The translations under genes and the position numbers were made by a program. The notes below the pieces were generated by a model. That model had not been told where the DNA came from, did not search any database, and saw only the letters and a program-made list of their open reading frames with translations. A DNA stretch of 64,000 bases from Girardinichthys multiradiatus (taxonomy: Eukaryota > Chordata > Actinopteri > Cyprinodontiformes > Goodeidae), in NCBI RefSeq assembly GCF_021462225.1, contig NC_061804.1, positions 3,387,001-3,451,000 of the forward strand. The letters run 5' to 3'. Of this stretch, positions 38,794 through 50,639 are shown piece by piece; position 1 is the first letter of the stretch, and every line of letters starts with the position of its first letter.

Positions 38794-39466
38794 GCCTTAT
38801 TGCTTGCTCAGTTGTTTGTGTGAGTGAGTCCTTCTTGACCTATCTTACTGAGACGTCTTTAATCCCTGACACTTATTGAAAGCACAAAACCATGATATCG
38901 GTTCTACACCTGTAGTGTATTATTTCAATCCTCTGAGGCTGTTGTCCTTCATTGATTTAGATAATTTCCTTCAGGGATACTGAAAAGAGTGATTAATAGG
39001 TAAGGCGTGTTGTCAAGCTGCGCAAAGGCTTTATGATGATCCTTTCATTTGAGTCAGGTGTACTAAAGCAGGAAAAGACCTCAGGCATGGAAGACACTGC
39101 ACGCATTTCTCTACACAACATACAAGAAGTCCCATCCCTTTCTGCTACGCTGAGTAGTATTTCTTTAAGAACAAAGATTAGCGGGTTTCTTTAAAATGGC
39201 GTTCTGTAGCAGCGACTTTAACCGTGGTCGCTGCACTCACAACACAGAGATCCAAAACAGCTAGATCATTCCTCAGCAGAATCTGTTTAAACAAGCTGAA
39301 CCTCCGGGGATTGACTTTAAACCATACTACAAAAAGTTATGAAGGTAAAAAGGTCAAGGTTTTACAAACACAAACATAGTCCTTTTGAACTCTGTGTAAA
39401 ACATTGCCCTATGATGAGTGGTCATAAATTGCGCATTCTCCAGCCTTCAAGTCTGGGAAAAGTGAC

Positions 39467-39554
39467 TCCTTCAAGCCAGAGTTGAACCAGCGACCTAAGG
39501 ATGCCTGAATTAACGCACTACAGTCCTCCTCTCTACCAACTGAGATATCGAACG
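39467..39554 (-). pseudogene. tRNA-Tyr, copy 11, degenerate
   Basis: The acceptor starts CGTTCGA (mismatch at position 2), the A box is altered (TATCTCAG), the D stem is broken at position 25, and the intron carries changes. Least intact Tyr copy. Confidence 0.8.
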
Positions 39555-39763
39555 CCACAAAGACAAGATGCACTCAGCATCCACCAAATGTATACAACCG
39601 ACGTAGCTACGGCATATATTTCTCACAACCATTATGAACAAACCTTTTAACGTGACATTAGTCCCTGAATTTTACAGCCCTGAGGTGTCCAAATGAAGTC
39701 CTCAACAGCTGGTGCTCTTTAATATTTTACACATTTTCCTACTACACAGGGGATTCAAAATTC

Positions 39764-40278
39764 TAGTGGTCAGCTAGATCATGCCTCAGCAGAATCTGTT
39801 TAAACAAGCTGAACCTCCGGGGATTGACTTTACACCATACTACAAAAAGTTATGAAGGTAAAAAGGTCAAGGTTTTACAAACACAAACATAGTCCTTTTG
39901 AACTCTGTGTAAAACATTGCCCTATGATGAGTGGTCATAAATTGCACATTCTCCAGCCTTCAAGTCTGGGAAAATTGACTCCTTTGACCCGGAGTTGAAC
40001 GAGCGACCTAAGGATGCCTGAGTTAACACCCTACAGTCCTCCTCTCTACCAACTGAGCTATCGAAGGCCACAAAGACAAGATGCACTCAGCATCCACCAA
40101 ATGTATACAACCGACGTAGCTACGGCATATATTTCTCACACCCATTATGAACAAACCTTTTGACGTGACATTAGTCGCTGAATTTTACAGCCCTGAGGTG
40201 TCCAAATGAAGTCCTCAACAGCTGGTGCTTTATAATATTTTACACATTTTCCTACTACACACAGGGGATTCAAAATTC
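39764..40278. repeat. Extra partial unit 3
   Basis: Same junction as the other two, with a 2-base deletion just upstream (CTACTACACAGGGG). Confidence 0.9.
39980..40067 (-). pseudogene. tRNA-Tyr, copy 12, degenerate
   Basis: C5-A68, G49-G65 and C52-C62 mismatches plus a D-stem change at position 25. Shares the GAACGAGCG variant with copy 7. Confidence 0.75.
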
Positions 40279-40484
40279 TAAATTGTCACATTGCCTTCTT
40301 GACCAGTTCTGCAGGGGCCTTGCAGTGAACCCGTCATTTGAATCAGGTGTGTTGAATTAGCTAAGAAAGTAGAAATATCGCCCGGCCCCTCTATAAAGCA
40401 CATAGAAGGTCCACCATCCTTTCCTGACACGGAGACCAATGCTACTTTTCCTAAAGAAGTTGTAGAGAGGTTGTCAGAATGGAA

Positions 40485-40556
40485 TGCCGTGACCCGGAGT
40501 CGAACCGGGGTTGCTGCGACCACAACGCAGAGTACTGACCACTATACGATCACAGC
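40485..40556 (-). tRNA. tRNA-His(GTG), copy 9
   Basis: Array consensus. Confidence 0.95.
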
Positions 40557-41229
40557 GCCTTATTGCTTGCTCAGTTGTTTGTGTGAGTGAGTCCTTCTTG
40601 ACCTATCTTACTGAGACGTCTTTAATCCCTGACACTTATTGAAAGCACAAAACCATGATATCGGTTCTACACCTGTAGTGTATTATTTCAATCCTCTGAG
40701 GCTGTTGTCCTTCATTGATTTAGATAATTTCCTTCAGGGATACTGAAAAGAGTGATTAATAGATAAGGCGTGTTGTCAAGCTGCGCAAAGGCCTTATGAT
40801 GATCCTTTCATTTGAGTCAGGTGTACTAAAGCGGGAAAAGACCTCAGGCATGGAAGACACTGCACGCATTTCTCTACACAACATACAAGACGTCCCATCC
40901 CTTTCTGCTACGCTGAGTAGTATTACTTTAAGAACAAAGATTAGCGGGTTTCTTTAAAATGGCGTTCTGTAGCAGCGACTTTAACCGTGGTCGCTGCACT
41001 CACAACACAGAGATCCAAAACAGCTAGATCATGCCTCAGCAGAATCTGTTTAAACAAGCTGAACCTCCGGGGATTGACTTTACACCATACTACAAAAAGT
41101 TATGAAGGTAAAAAGGTCAAGGTTTTACAAACACAAACATAGTCCTTTTGAACTCTGTGTAAAACATTGCCCTATGATGAGTGGTCATAAATTGCGCATT
41201 CTCCAGCCTTCAAGTCTGGGAAAAGTGAC

Positions 41230-41317
41230 TCCTTTGACCCGGAGTTGAACCAGCGACCTAAGGATGCCTGAGTTAACGCCCTACATTCCTCCTCTCTACC
41301 AACTGAGCTATCGAAGG
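41230..41317 (-). pseudogene. tRNA-Tyr, copy 13, degenerate
   Basis: C5-A68 and G49-G65 mismatches, a D-stem change at 25 and C32 to A in the anticodon loop. Lies in a normal-length unit, so decay is not confined to the extra segments. Confidence 0.7.
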
Positions 41318-41734
41318 CCACAAAGACAAGTTGCAATCAGCATCCACCAAATGTATACAACCGACGTAGCTATGACATATATTTCTCACAACCATTATGA
41401 ACAAACCTTTTGACGTGACATTAGTCCCTGAATTTTACAGCCCTGAGGTGTCCAAATGAAGTCCTCAACAGCTGGTGCTCTTTAATATTTTACACATTTT
41501 CCTACTACACACAGGGGATTCAAAATTCTAAATTGTCACATTGCCTTCTTGACCAGTTCTGCAGGGGCCTTGCAGTGAACCCGTCATTTGAATCAGGTGT
41601 GTTGAATTAGCTAAGAAAGTAGAAATATCGCCCGGCCCCTCTATAAAGCACATAGAAGGTCCACCATCCTTTCCTGACACGCATACCAATGCTACGTTTC
41701 CTAAAGAAGTTGTAGAGAGGTTGTCAGAATGGAA

Positions 41735-41806
41735 TGCCGTGACCCGGAGTCGAACCGGGGTTGCTGCGATCACAACGCAGAGTACTGACCACTATACGAT
41801 CACAGC
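41735..41806 (-). tRNA. tRNA-His(GTG), copy 10
   Basis: G37 to A next to the anticodon (loop TTGTGAT). Otherwise consensus. Confidence 0.9.
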
Positions 41807-42479
41807 GCCTTATTGCTTGCTCAGTTGTTTGTGTGAGTGAGTCCTTCTTGACCTATCTTACTGAGACGTCTTTAATCCCTGACACTTATTGAAAGCACAA
41901 AACCATGATATCGGTTCTACACCTGTAGTGTATTATTTCAATCCTCTGAGGCTGTTGTCCTTCATTGATTTAGATAATTTCCTTCAGGGATACTGAAAAG
42001 AGTGATTAATAGATAAGGCGTGTTGTCAAGCTGCGCAAAGGCTTTATGATGATCCTTTCATTTGAGTCAGGTGTACTAAAGCAGGAAAAGACCTCAGGCA
42101 TGGAAGACACTGCACGCATTTCTCTACACAACATACAAGAAGTCCCATCCCTTTCTGCTACGCTGAGTAGTATTTCTTTAAGAACAAAGATTAGCGGGTT
42201 TCTTTAAAATGGCGTTCTGTCGCAGCGACTTTAACCGTGGTCGCTGCACTCACAACACAGAGATCCAAAACAGCTAGATCATTCCTCAGCAGAATCTGTT
42301 TAAACAAGCTGAACCTCCGGGGATTGACTTTACACCATACTATAAAAAGTTATGAAGGTAAAAAGGTCAAGGTTTTACAAACACAAACATAGTCCTTTTG
42401 AACTCTGTGTAAAACATTGCCCTATGATGAGTGGTCATAAATTGCGCATTCTCCAGCCTTCAAGTCTGGGAAAAGTGAC

Positions 42480-42567
42480 TCCTTCGAGCCGGAGTTGAAC
42501 CAGCGACCTAAGGATGCCTGAGTTAACGCCCTACAGTCCTCCGCTCTACCAACTGAGCTATCGAAGG
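42480..42567 (-). tRNA. tRNA-Tyr(GTA), copy 14
   Basis: Identical to the reference copy. Confidence 0.95.
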
Positions 42568-42983
42568 CCACAAAGACAAGATGCACTCAGCATCCACCAA
42601 ATGTATACAACCGACGTAGCTACGGCATATATTTCTCACACCCATTATGAACAAACCTTTTGACGTGACATTAGTCCCTGAATTTTACAGCCCTGAGGTG
42701 TCCAAATGAAGTCCTCAACAGCTGGTGCTTTTAATATTTTACACATTTTCCTACTACACACAGGGGATTCAAAATTCTAAATTGTCACATTGCCTTCTTG
42801 ACCAGTTCTGCAGGGGCCTTGCAGTGAACCCGTCATTTGAATCAGGTGTGTTGAATTAGCTAAGAAAGTAGAAATATCGCCCGGCCCCTCTATAAAGCAC
42901 ATAGAAGGTCCACCATCCTTTCCTGACACGGAGACCAATGCTACTTTTCCTAAAGAAGTTGTAGAGAGGTTGTCAGAATGGAA

Positions 42984-43055
42984 TGCCGTGACCCGGAGTC
43001 GAACCGGGGTTGCTGCGACCACAACGCAGAGTACTGACCACTATACGATCACAGC
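42984..43055 (-). tRNA. tRNA-His(GTG), copy 11
   Basis: Array consensus. Confidence 0.95.
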
Positions 43056-43728
43056 GCCTTATTGCTTGCTCAGTTGTTTGTGTGAGTGAGTCCTTCTTGA
43101 CCTATCTTACTGAGACGTCTTTAATCCCTGACACTTATTGAAAGCACAAAACCATGATATCGGTTCTACACCTGTAGTGTATTATTTCAATCCTCTGAGG
43201 CTGTTGTCCTTCATTGATTTAGATAATTTCCTTCAGGGATACTGAAAAGAGTGATTAATAGATAAGGCGTGTTGTCAAGCTGCGCAAAGGCCTTATGATG
43301 ATCCTTTCATTTGAGTCAGGTGTACTAAAGCGGGAAAAGACCTCAGGCATGGAAGACACTGCACGCATTTCTCTACACAACATACAAGACGTCCCATCCC
43401 TTTCTGCTACGCTGAGTAGTATTACTTTAAGAACAAAGATTAGCGGGTTTTTTTAAAATGGCGTTCTGTAGCAGCGACTTTAACCGTGGTCGCTGCACTC
43501 ACAACACAGAGATCCAAAACAGCTAGATCATTCCTCAGCAGAATCTGTTTAAACAAGCTGAACCTCCGGGGATTGACTTTACACCATACTACAAAAAGTT
43601 ATGAAGGTAAAAAGGTCAAGGTTTTACAAACACAAACATAGTCCTTTTGAACTCTGTGTAAAACATTGCCCTATGATGAGTGGTCATAAATTGCGCATTC
43701 TCCAGCCTTCAAGTCTGGGAAAAGTGAC

Positions 43729-43816
43729 TCCTTCGAGCCGGAGTTGAACCAGCGACCTAAGGATGCCTGAGTTAACGCCCTACAGTCCTCCGCTCTACCA
43801 ACTGAGCTATCGAAGG
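43729..43816 (-). tRNA. tRNA-Tyr(GTA), copy 15
   Basis: Identical to the reference copy. Confidence 0.95.
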
Positions 43817-44233
43817 CCACAAAGACAAGATGCACTCAGCATCCACCAAATGTATACAACCGACGTAGCTACGGCATATATTTCTCACACCCATTATGAA
43901 CAAACCTTTTGACGTGACATTAGTCCCTGAATTTTACAGCCCTGAGGTGTCCAAATGAAGTCCTCAACAGCTGGTGCTCTTTAATATTTTACACATTTTC
44001 CTACTACACACAGGGGATTCAAAATTCTAAATTGTCACATTGCCTTCTTGACCAGTTCTGCAGGGGCCTTGCAGTGAACCCGTCATTTGAATCAGGTGTG
44101 TTGAATTAGCTAAGAAAGTAGAAATATCGCCCGGCCCCTCTATAAAGCACATAGAAGGTCCACCATCCTTTCCTGACACGGAGACCAATGCTACTTTTCC
44201 TAAAGAAGTTGTAGAGAGGTTGTCAGAATGGAA

Positions 44234-44305
44234 TGCCGTGACCCGGAGTCGAACCGGGGTTGCTGCGACCACAACGCAGAGTACTGACCACTATACGATC
44301 ACAGC
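44234..44305 (-). tRNA. tRNA-His(GTG), copy 12
   Basis: Consensus tRNA; the base before its 5' flank differs from its neighbours (GGTG instead of GGCG). Confidence 0.95.
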
Positions 44306-44978
44306 ACCTTATTGCTTGCTCAGTTGTTTGTGTGAGTGAGTCCTTCTTGACCTATCTTACTGAGACGTCTTTAATCCCTGACACTTATTGAAAGCACAAA
44401 ACCATGATATCGGTTCTACACCTGTAGTGTATTATTTCAATCCTCTGAGGCTGTTGTCCTTCATTGATTTAGATAATTTCCTTCAGGGATACTGAAAAGA
44501 GTGATTAATAGATAAGGCGTGTTGTCAAGCTGCGCAAAGGCCTTATGATGATCCTTTCATTTGAGTCAGGTGTACTAAAGCGGGAAAAGACCTCAGGCAT
44601 GGAAGACACTGCACGCATTTCTCTACACAACATACAAGACGTCCCATCCCTTTCTGCTACGCTGAGTAGTATTACTTTAAGAACAAAGATTAGCGGGTTT
44701 TTTTAAAATGGCGTTCTGTAGCAGCGACTTTAACCGTGGTCGCTGCACTCACAACACAGAGATCCAAAACAGCTAGATCATTCCTCAGCAGAATCTGTTT
44801 AAACAAGCTGAACCTCCGGGGATTGACTTTACACCATACTACAAAAAGTTATGAAGGTAAAAAGGTCAAGGTTTTACAAACACAAACATAGTCCTTTTGA
44901 ACTCTGTGTAAAACATTGCCCTATGATGAGTGGTCATAAATTGCGCATTCTCCAGCCTTCAAGTCTGGGAAAAGTGAC

Positions 44979-45066
44979 TCCTTCGAGCCGGAGTTGAACC
45001 AGCGACCTAAGGATGCCTGAGTTAACGCCCTACAGTCCTCCGCTCTACCAACTGAGCTATCGAAGG
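44979..45066 (-). tRNA. tRNA-Tyr(GTA), copy 16
   Basis: Identical to the reference copy. Confidence 0.95.
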
Positions 45067-45483
45067 CCACAAAGACAAGATGCACTCAGCATCCACCAAA
45101 TGTATACAACCGACGTAGCTACGGCATATATTTCTCACACCCATTATGAACAAACCTTTTGACGTGACATTAGTCCCTGAATTTTACAGCCCTGAGGTGT
45201 CCAAATGAAGTCCTCAACAGCTGGTGCTTTTTAATATTTTACACATTTTCCTACTACACACAGGGGATTCAAAATTCTAAATTGTCACATTGCCTTCTTG
45301 ACCAGTTCTGCAGGGGCCTTGCAGTGAACCCGTCATTTGAATCAGGTGTGTTGAATTAGCTAAGAAAGTAGAAATATCGCCCGGCCCCTCTATAAAGCAC
45401 ATAGAAGGTCCACCATCCTTTCCTGACACGGAGACCAATGCTACTTTTCCTAAAGAAGTTGTAGAGAGGTTGTCAGAATGGAA

Positions 45484-45555
45484 TGCCGTGACCCGGAGTC
45501 GAACCGGGGTTGCTGCGACCACAACGCAGAGTACTGACCACTATACAATCACAGC
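45484..45555 (-). tRNA. tRNA-His(GTG), copy 13
   Basis: C9 to T next to the A box. Otherwise consensus. Confidence 0.92.
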
Positions 45556-46228
45556 GCCTTATTGCTTGCTCAGTTGTTTGTGTGAGTGAGTCCTTCTTGA
45601 CCTATCTTACTGAGACGTCTTTAATCCCTGACACTTATTGAAAGCACAAAACCATGATATCGGTTCTACACCTGTAGTGTATTATTTCAATCCTCTGAGG
45701 CTGTTGTCCTTCATTGATTTAGATAATTTCCTTCAGGGATACTGAAAAGAGTGATTAATAGATAAGGCGTGTTGTCAAGCTGCGCAAAGGCCTTATGATG
45801 ATCCTTTCATTTGAGTCAGGTGTACTAAAGCGGGAAAAGACCTCAGGCATGGAAGACACTGCACGCATTTCTCTACACAACATACAAGACGTCCCATCCC
45901 TTTCTGCTACGCTGAGTAGTATTACTTTAAGAACAAAGATTAGCGGGTTTTTTTAAAATGGCGTTCTGTAGCAGCGACTTTAACCGTGGTCGCTGCACTC
46001 ACAACACAGAGATCCAAAACAGCTAGATCATTCCTCAGCAGAATCTGTTTAAACAAGCTGAACCTCCGGGGATTGACTTTACACCATACTACAAAAAGTT
46101 ATGAAGGTAAAAAGGTCAAGGTTTTACAAACACAAACATAGTCCTTTTGAACTCTGTGTAAAACATTGCCCTATGATGAGTGGTCATAAATTGCGCATTC
46201 TCCAGCCTTCAAGTCTGGGAAAAGTGAC

Positions 46229-46316
46229 TCCTTCGAGCTGGAGTTGAACCAGCGACCTAAGGATGCCTGAGTTAACGCCCTACAGTCCTCCGCTCTACCA
46301 ACTGAGCTATCGAAGG
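46229..46316 (-). tRNA. tRNA-Tyr(GTA), copy 17
   Basis: G63 to A turns the U51-G63 wobble into a Watson-Crick pair. Intact. Confidence 0.94.
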
Positions 46317-46733
46317 CCACAAAGACAAGATGCACTCAGCATCCACCAAATGTATACAACCGACGTAGCTACGGCATATATTTCTCACACCCATTATGAA
46401 CAAACCTTTTGACGTGACATTAGTCCCTGAATTTTACAGCCCTGAGGTGTCCAAATGAAGTCCTCAACAGCTGGTGCTCTTTAATATTTTACACATTTTC
46501 CTACTACACACAGGGGATTCAAAATTCTAAATTGTCACATTGCCTTCTTGACCAGTTCTGCAGGGGCCTTGCAGTGAACCCGTCATTTGAATCAGGTGTG
46601 TTGAATTAGCTAAGAAAGTAGAAATATCGCCCGGCCCCTCTATAAAGCACATAGAAGGTCCACCATCCTTTCCTGACACGCATACCAATGCTACTTTTCC
46701 TAAAGAAGTTGTAGAGAGGTTGTCAGAATGGAA

Positions 46734-46805
46734 TGCCGTGACCCGGAGTCGAACCGGGGTTGCTGCGACCACAACGCAGAGTACTGACCACTATACGATC
46801 ACAGC
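46734..46805 (-). tRNA. tRNA-His(GTG), copy 14
   Basis: Array consensus. Confidence 0.95.
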
Positions 46806-47478
46806 GCCTTATTGCTTGCTCAGTTGTTTGTGTGAGTGAGTCCTTCTTGACCTATCTTACTGAGACGTCTTTAATCCCTGACACTTATTGAAAGCACAAA
46901 ACCATGATATCGGTTCTACACCTGTAGTGTATTATTTCAATCCTCTGAGGCTGTTGTCCTTCATTGATTTAGATAATTTCCTTCAGGGATACTGAAAAGA
47001 GTGATTAATAGATAAGGCGTGTTGTCAAGCTGCGCAAAGGCCTTATGATGATCCTTTCATTTGAGTCAGGTGTACTAAAGCGGGAAAAGACCTCAGGCAT
47101 GGAAGACACTGCACGCATTTCTCTACACAACATACAAGACGTCCCATCCCTTTCTGCTACGCTGAGTAGTATTACTTTAAGAACAAAGATTAGCGGGTTT
47201 TTTTAAAATGGCGTTCTGTAGCAGCGACTTTAACCGTGGTCGCTGCACTCACAACACAGAGATCCAAAACAGCTAGATCATTCCTCAGCAGAATCTGTTT
47301 AAACAAGCTGAACCTCCGGGGATTGACTTTACACCATACTACAAAAAGTTATGAAGGTAAAAAGGTCAAGGTTTTACAAACACAAACATAGTCCTTTTGA
47401 ACTCTGTGTAAAACATTGCCCTATGATGAGTGGTCATAAATTGCGCATTCTCCAGCCTTCAAGTCTGGGAAAAGTGAC

Positions 47479-47566
47479 TCCTTTGAGCCGGAGTTGAACC
47501 AGCGACCTAAGGATGCCTGAGTTAACGCCCTACAGTCCTCCGCTCTACCAACTGAGCTATCGAAGG
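47479..47566 (-). tRNA. tRNA-Tyr(GTA), copy 18
   Basis: C5-A68 acceptor mismatch only. Confidence 0.88.
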
Positions 47567-47983
47567 CCACAAAGACAGGATGCACTCAGCATCCACCAAA
47601 TGTATACAACCAACGTAGCTATGGCATATATTTCTCACACCCATTATGAACAAACCTTTTGACGTGACATTAGTCGCTGAATTTTACAGCCCTGAGGTGT
47701 CCAAATGAAGTCCTCAACAGCTGGTGCTTTTTAATATTTTACACATTTTCCTACTACACACAGGGGATTCAAAATTCTAAATTGTCACATTGCATTCTTG
47801 ACCAGTTCTGCAGGGGCCTTGCAGTGAACCCGTCATTTGAATCAGGTGTGTTGAATTAGCTAAGAAAGTAGAAATATCGCCCGGCCCCTCTATAAAGCAC
47901 ATAGAAGGTCCACCATCCTTTCCTGACACGCATACCAATGCTACTTTTCCTAAAGAAGTTGTAGAGAGGTTGTCAGAATGGAA

Positions 47984-48055
47984 TGCCGTGACCCGGAGTC
48001 GAACCGGGGTTGCTGCGATCACAACGCAGAGTACTGACCACTATACGATCACAGC
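47984..48055 (-). tRNA. tRNA-His(GTG), copy 15
   Basis: Carries A37 like copy 10. Confidence 0.9.
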
Positions 48056-48728
48056 GCCTTATTGCTTGCTCAGTTGTTTGTGTGAGTGAGTCCTTCTTGA
48101 CCTATCTTACTGAGACGTCTTTAATCCCTGACACTTATTGAAAGCACAAAACCATGATATCGGTTCTACACCTGTAGTGTATTATTTCAATCCTCTGAGG
48201 CTGTTGTCCTTCATTGATTTAGATAATTTCCTTCAGGGATACTGAAAAGAGTGATTAATAGGTAAGGCGTGTTGTCAAGCTGCGCAAAGGCTTTATGATG
48301 ATCCTTTCATTTGAGTCAGGTGTACTAAAGCGGGAAAAGACCTCAGGCATGGAAGACACTGCACGCATTTCTCTACACAACATACAAGACGTCCCATCCC
48401 TTTCTGCTACGCTGAGTAGTATTACTTTAAGAACAAAGATTAGCGGGTTTTTTTAAAATGGCGTTCTGTAGCAGCGACTTTAACCGTGGTCGCTGCACTC
48501 ACAACACAGAGATCCAAAACAGCTAGATCATTCCTCAGCAGAATCTGTTTAAACAAGCTGAACCTCCGGGGATTGACTTTACACCATACTACAAAAAGTT
48601 ATGAAGGTAAAAAGGTCAAGGTTTTACAAACACAAACATAGTCCTTTTGAACTCTGTGTAAAACATTGCCCTATGATGAGTGGTCATAAATTGCGCATTC
48701 TCCAGCCTTCAAGTCTGGGAAAAGTGAC

Positions 48729-48816
48729 TCCTTCGAGCCGGAGTTGAACCAGCGACCTAAGGATGCCTGAGTTAACGCCCTACAGTCCTCCGCTCTACCA
48801 ACTGAGCTATCGAAGG
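48729..48816 (-). tRNA. tRNA-Tyr(GTA), copy 19
   Basis: Identical to the reference copy. Confidence 0.95.
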
Positions 48817-49233
48817 CCACAAAGACAAGATGCACTCAGCATCCACCAAATGTATACAACCGACGTAGCTACAGCATATATTTCTCACACCCATTATGAA
48901 CAAACCTTTTGACGTGACATTAGTCGCTGAATTTTACAGCCCTGAGGTGTCCAAATGAAGTCCTCAACAGCTGGTGCTCTTTAATATTTTACACATTTTC
49001 CTACTACACACAGGGGATTCAAAATTCTAAATTGTCACATTGCCTTCTTGACCAGTTCTGCAGGGGCCTTGCAGTGAACCCGTCATTTGAATCAGGTGTG
49101 TTGAATTAGCTAAGAAAGTAGAAATATCGCCCGGCCCCTCTATAAAGCACATAGAAGGTCCACCATCCTTTCCTGACACGCATACCAATGCTACGTTTCC
49201 TAAAGAAGTTGTAGAGAGGTTGTCAGAATGGAA

Positions 49234-49305
49234 TGCCGTGACCCGGAGTCAAACCGGGGTTGCTGCGATCACAACGCAGAGTACTGACCACTATACGATC
49301 ACAGC
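49234..49305 (-). tRNA. tRNA-His(GTG), copy 16, B box altered
   Basis: A37 plus C56 to T in the T loop (TTTGACT). C56 is a near-invariant B-box base, so this last copy may be weakly transcribed. Confidence 0.8.
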
Positions 49306-49758
49306 GCCTTATTGCTTGCTCAGTTGTTTGTGTGAGTGAGTCCTTCTTGACCTATCTTACTGAGACGTCTTTAATCCTTGACACTTATTGAAAGCACAAA
49401 ACCATGATATCGGTTCTACATCTGTAGTGTATTATTTCAATCCTCTGAGGCTGTTGTCCTTCATTGATTTAGATAATTTCCTTCAGGGATACAGGTGACT
49501 GAAAACAGTGATTAATAGGTAAGGCGTGTTGTCAAGCTGCGCAAAGGCCTTATGATGATCCTTTCATTTGAGTCAGGTGTACTAAAGCATTGCCTTCTTG
49601 ACCAGTTCTGCAGGGGCCTTGCAGTGAACCCGTCATTTGAATCAGGTGTGTTTAATTAGCTTAGAAAGTAGAAATATCGCCCGGCCCCTCTATAAAGCAC
49701 GTAAGGACCACCATCCTTTCCTGACAGCCCTGTGGTGTCCAAGTGAAGTCCTCAACAG

Positions 49759-49793
49759 AATCAGAATCAGCTTTATTGCCAAGTTTGTACATA
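49759..49793. repeat. Retroelement tail fragment (AATCAGAATCAGCTTTATTG)
   Basis: A short piece of a very common fish repeat end. It stops at the TA where the next Tc1 half begins. Confidence 0.5.
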
Positions 49794-50478
49794 CAGGTCC
49801 TTTTCAAAATATTAGCATATTGTGATAAAGTTCATTATTTTCCATAATGTCATGATGAAAATTTAACATTCATATATTTTAGATTCATTGCACACTAACT
49901 GAAATATTTCAGGTCTTTTATTGTCTTAATACGGATGATTTTGGCAAACAGCTCATGAAAACCCAAAATTCCTATTTCACAAAATTAGCATATTTCATCT
50001 GACCAATAAAAGAAAAGTGTTTTTAATACAAAAAACGTCAACCTTCAAATAATCATGTACAGTTATGCACTCAATACTTGGTCGGGAATCCTTTTGCAGA
50101 AATGACTGCTTTAATGAGGCGTGGCATGGAGGCAATCAGCCTGTGGCACTGCTGAGGTCTTATGGAGGCCCAGGATGCTTCGATAGCGGCCTTTAGCTCA
50201 TCCAGAACGTTGGGTCTTGAGTCTCTCAACGTTCTCTTCACAATATCCCACAGATTCTCTATGGGGTTCAGGTCAGGAGAGTTGGCAGGCCAATTGAGCA
50301 CAGTGATACCATGGTCAGTAAACCATTTACCAGTGGTTTTGGCACTGTGAGCAGGTGCCAGGTCGTGCTGAAAAATGAAATCTTCATCTCCATAAAGCTT
50401 TTCAGCAGATGGAAGCATGAAGTGCTCCAAAATCTCCTGATAGCTAGCTGCATTGACCCTGCTCTTGATAAAACACAG
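49794..50478 (-). mobile_element. Tc1-like element, left/3' half
   Basis: Starts CAGGTCCTT after TA with a long terminal inverted repeat of about 200 bases. The C-terminal half of a DD34E transposase follows on the minus strand (QHDLAPAHSAK, WPANSPDLNPIENLWDIVKR), ending at the codons for KGFPTKY and a stop near 50071. The reading frame is still open over its length. It breaks off at 50478, in the middle of the gene. Its missing N-terminal half is matched by 57097-58125. Confidence 0.9.
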
Positions 50479-50639
50479 TGTTGCAGTACATATGTTTAGA
50501 ACAATGTATATAAACAGGAGCATTCCCAAAACTTTTGAGAAAGAGAGAGATAATAGTCAAAATGATCAGTGATTTAAAGGTAGCAGAATACTACTGCTCA
50601 ATACTATGTTAATACTATAACTAAGGAAAGCAGGGAAGG

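Larger units (their letters stand above)
27880..49758. repeat. Tandem array of ~1.25-kb units carrying tRNA-Tyr and tRNA-His
   Basis: About 16 head-to-tail units, highly similar to each other. tRNA-His starts are spaced 1250 bases apart (1252 between copies 1 and 2) except for one 1249 step and three steps of 1763-1766. In plus coordinates each unit runs: relic His, Tyr gene, His gene. All read on the minus strand. The first unit (1258 bases) and the trailing partial unit keep a 7-8 base insertion (GGGATACAGGTGACTG) absent from all interior units. The array ends in a scrambled fragment at 49589-49758, then a retroelement tail. No protein gene lies inside; the repeated 81-codon open frames overlap the His genes and are by-products. 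Confidence 0.97.

Noticed and set aside
29984..48022. Fourteen nearly identical 81-codon minus-strand frames, one per array unit
   Set aside because: They start at a GTG inside the tRNA-His gene and run through its 3' flank. They are conserved only because the whole unit is repeated; there is no ATG context or recognisable protein.
27880..49758. Array considered as a CRISPR or rDNA array
   Set aside because: Repeats are 1.25 kb with no short spacers, the genome is a vertebrate, and no rRNA sequence is present.
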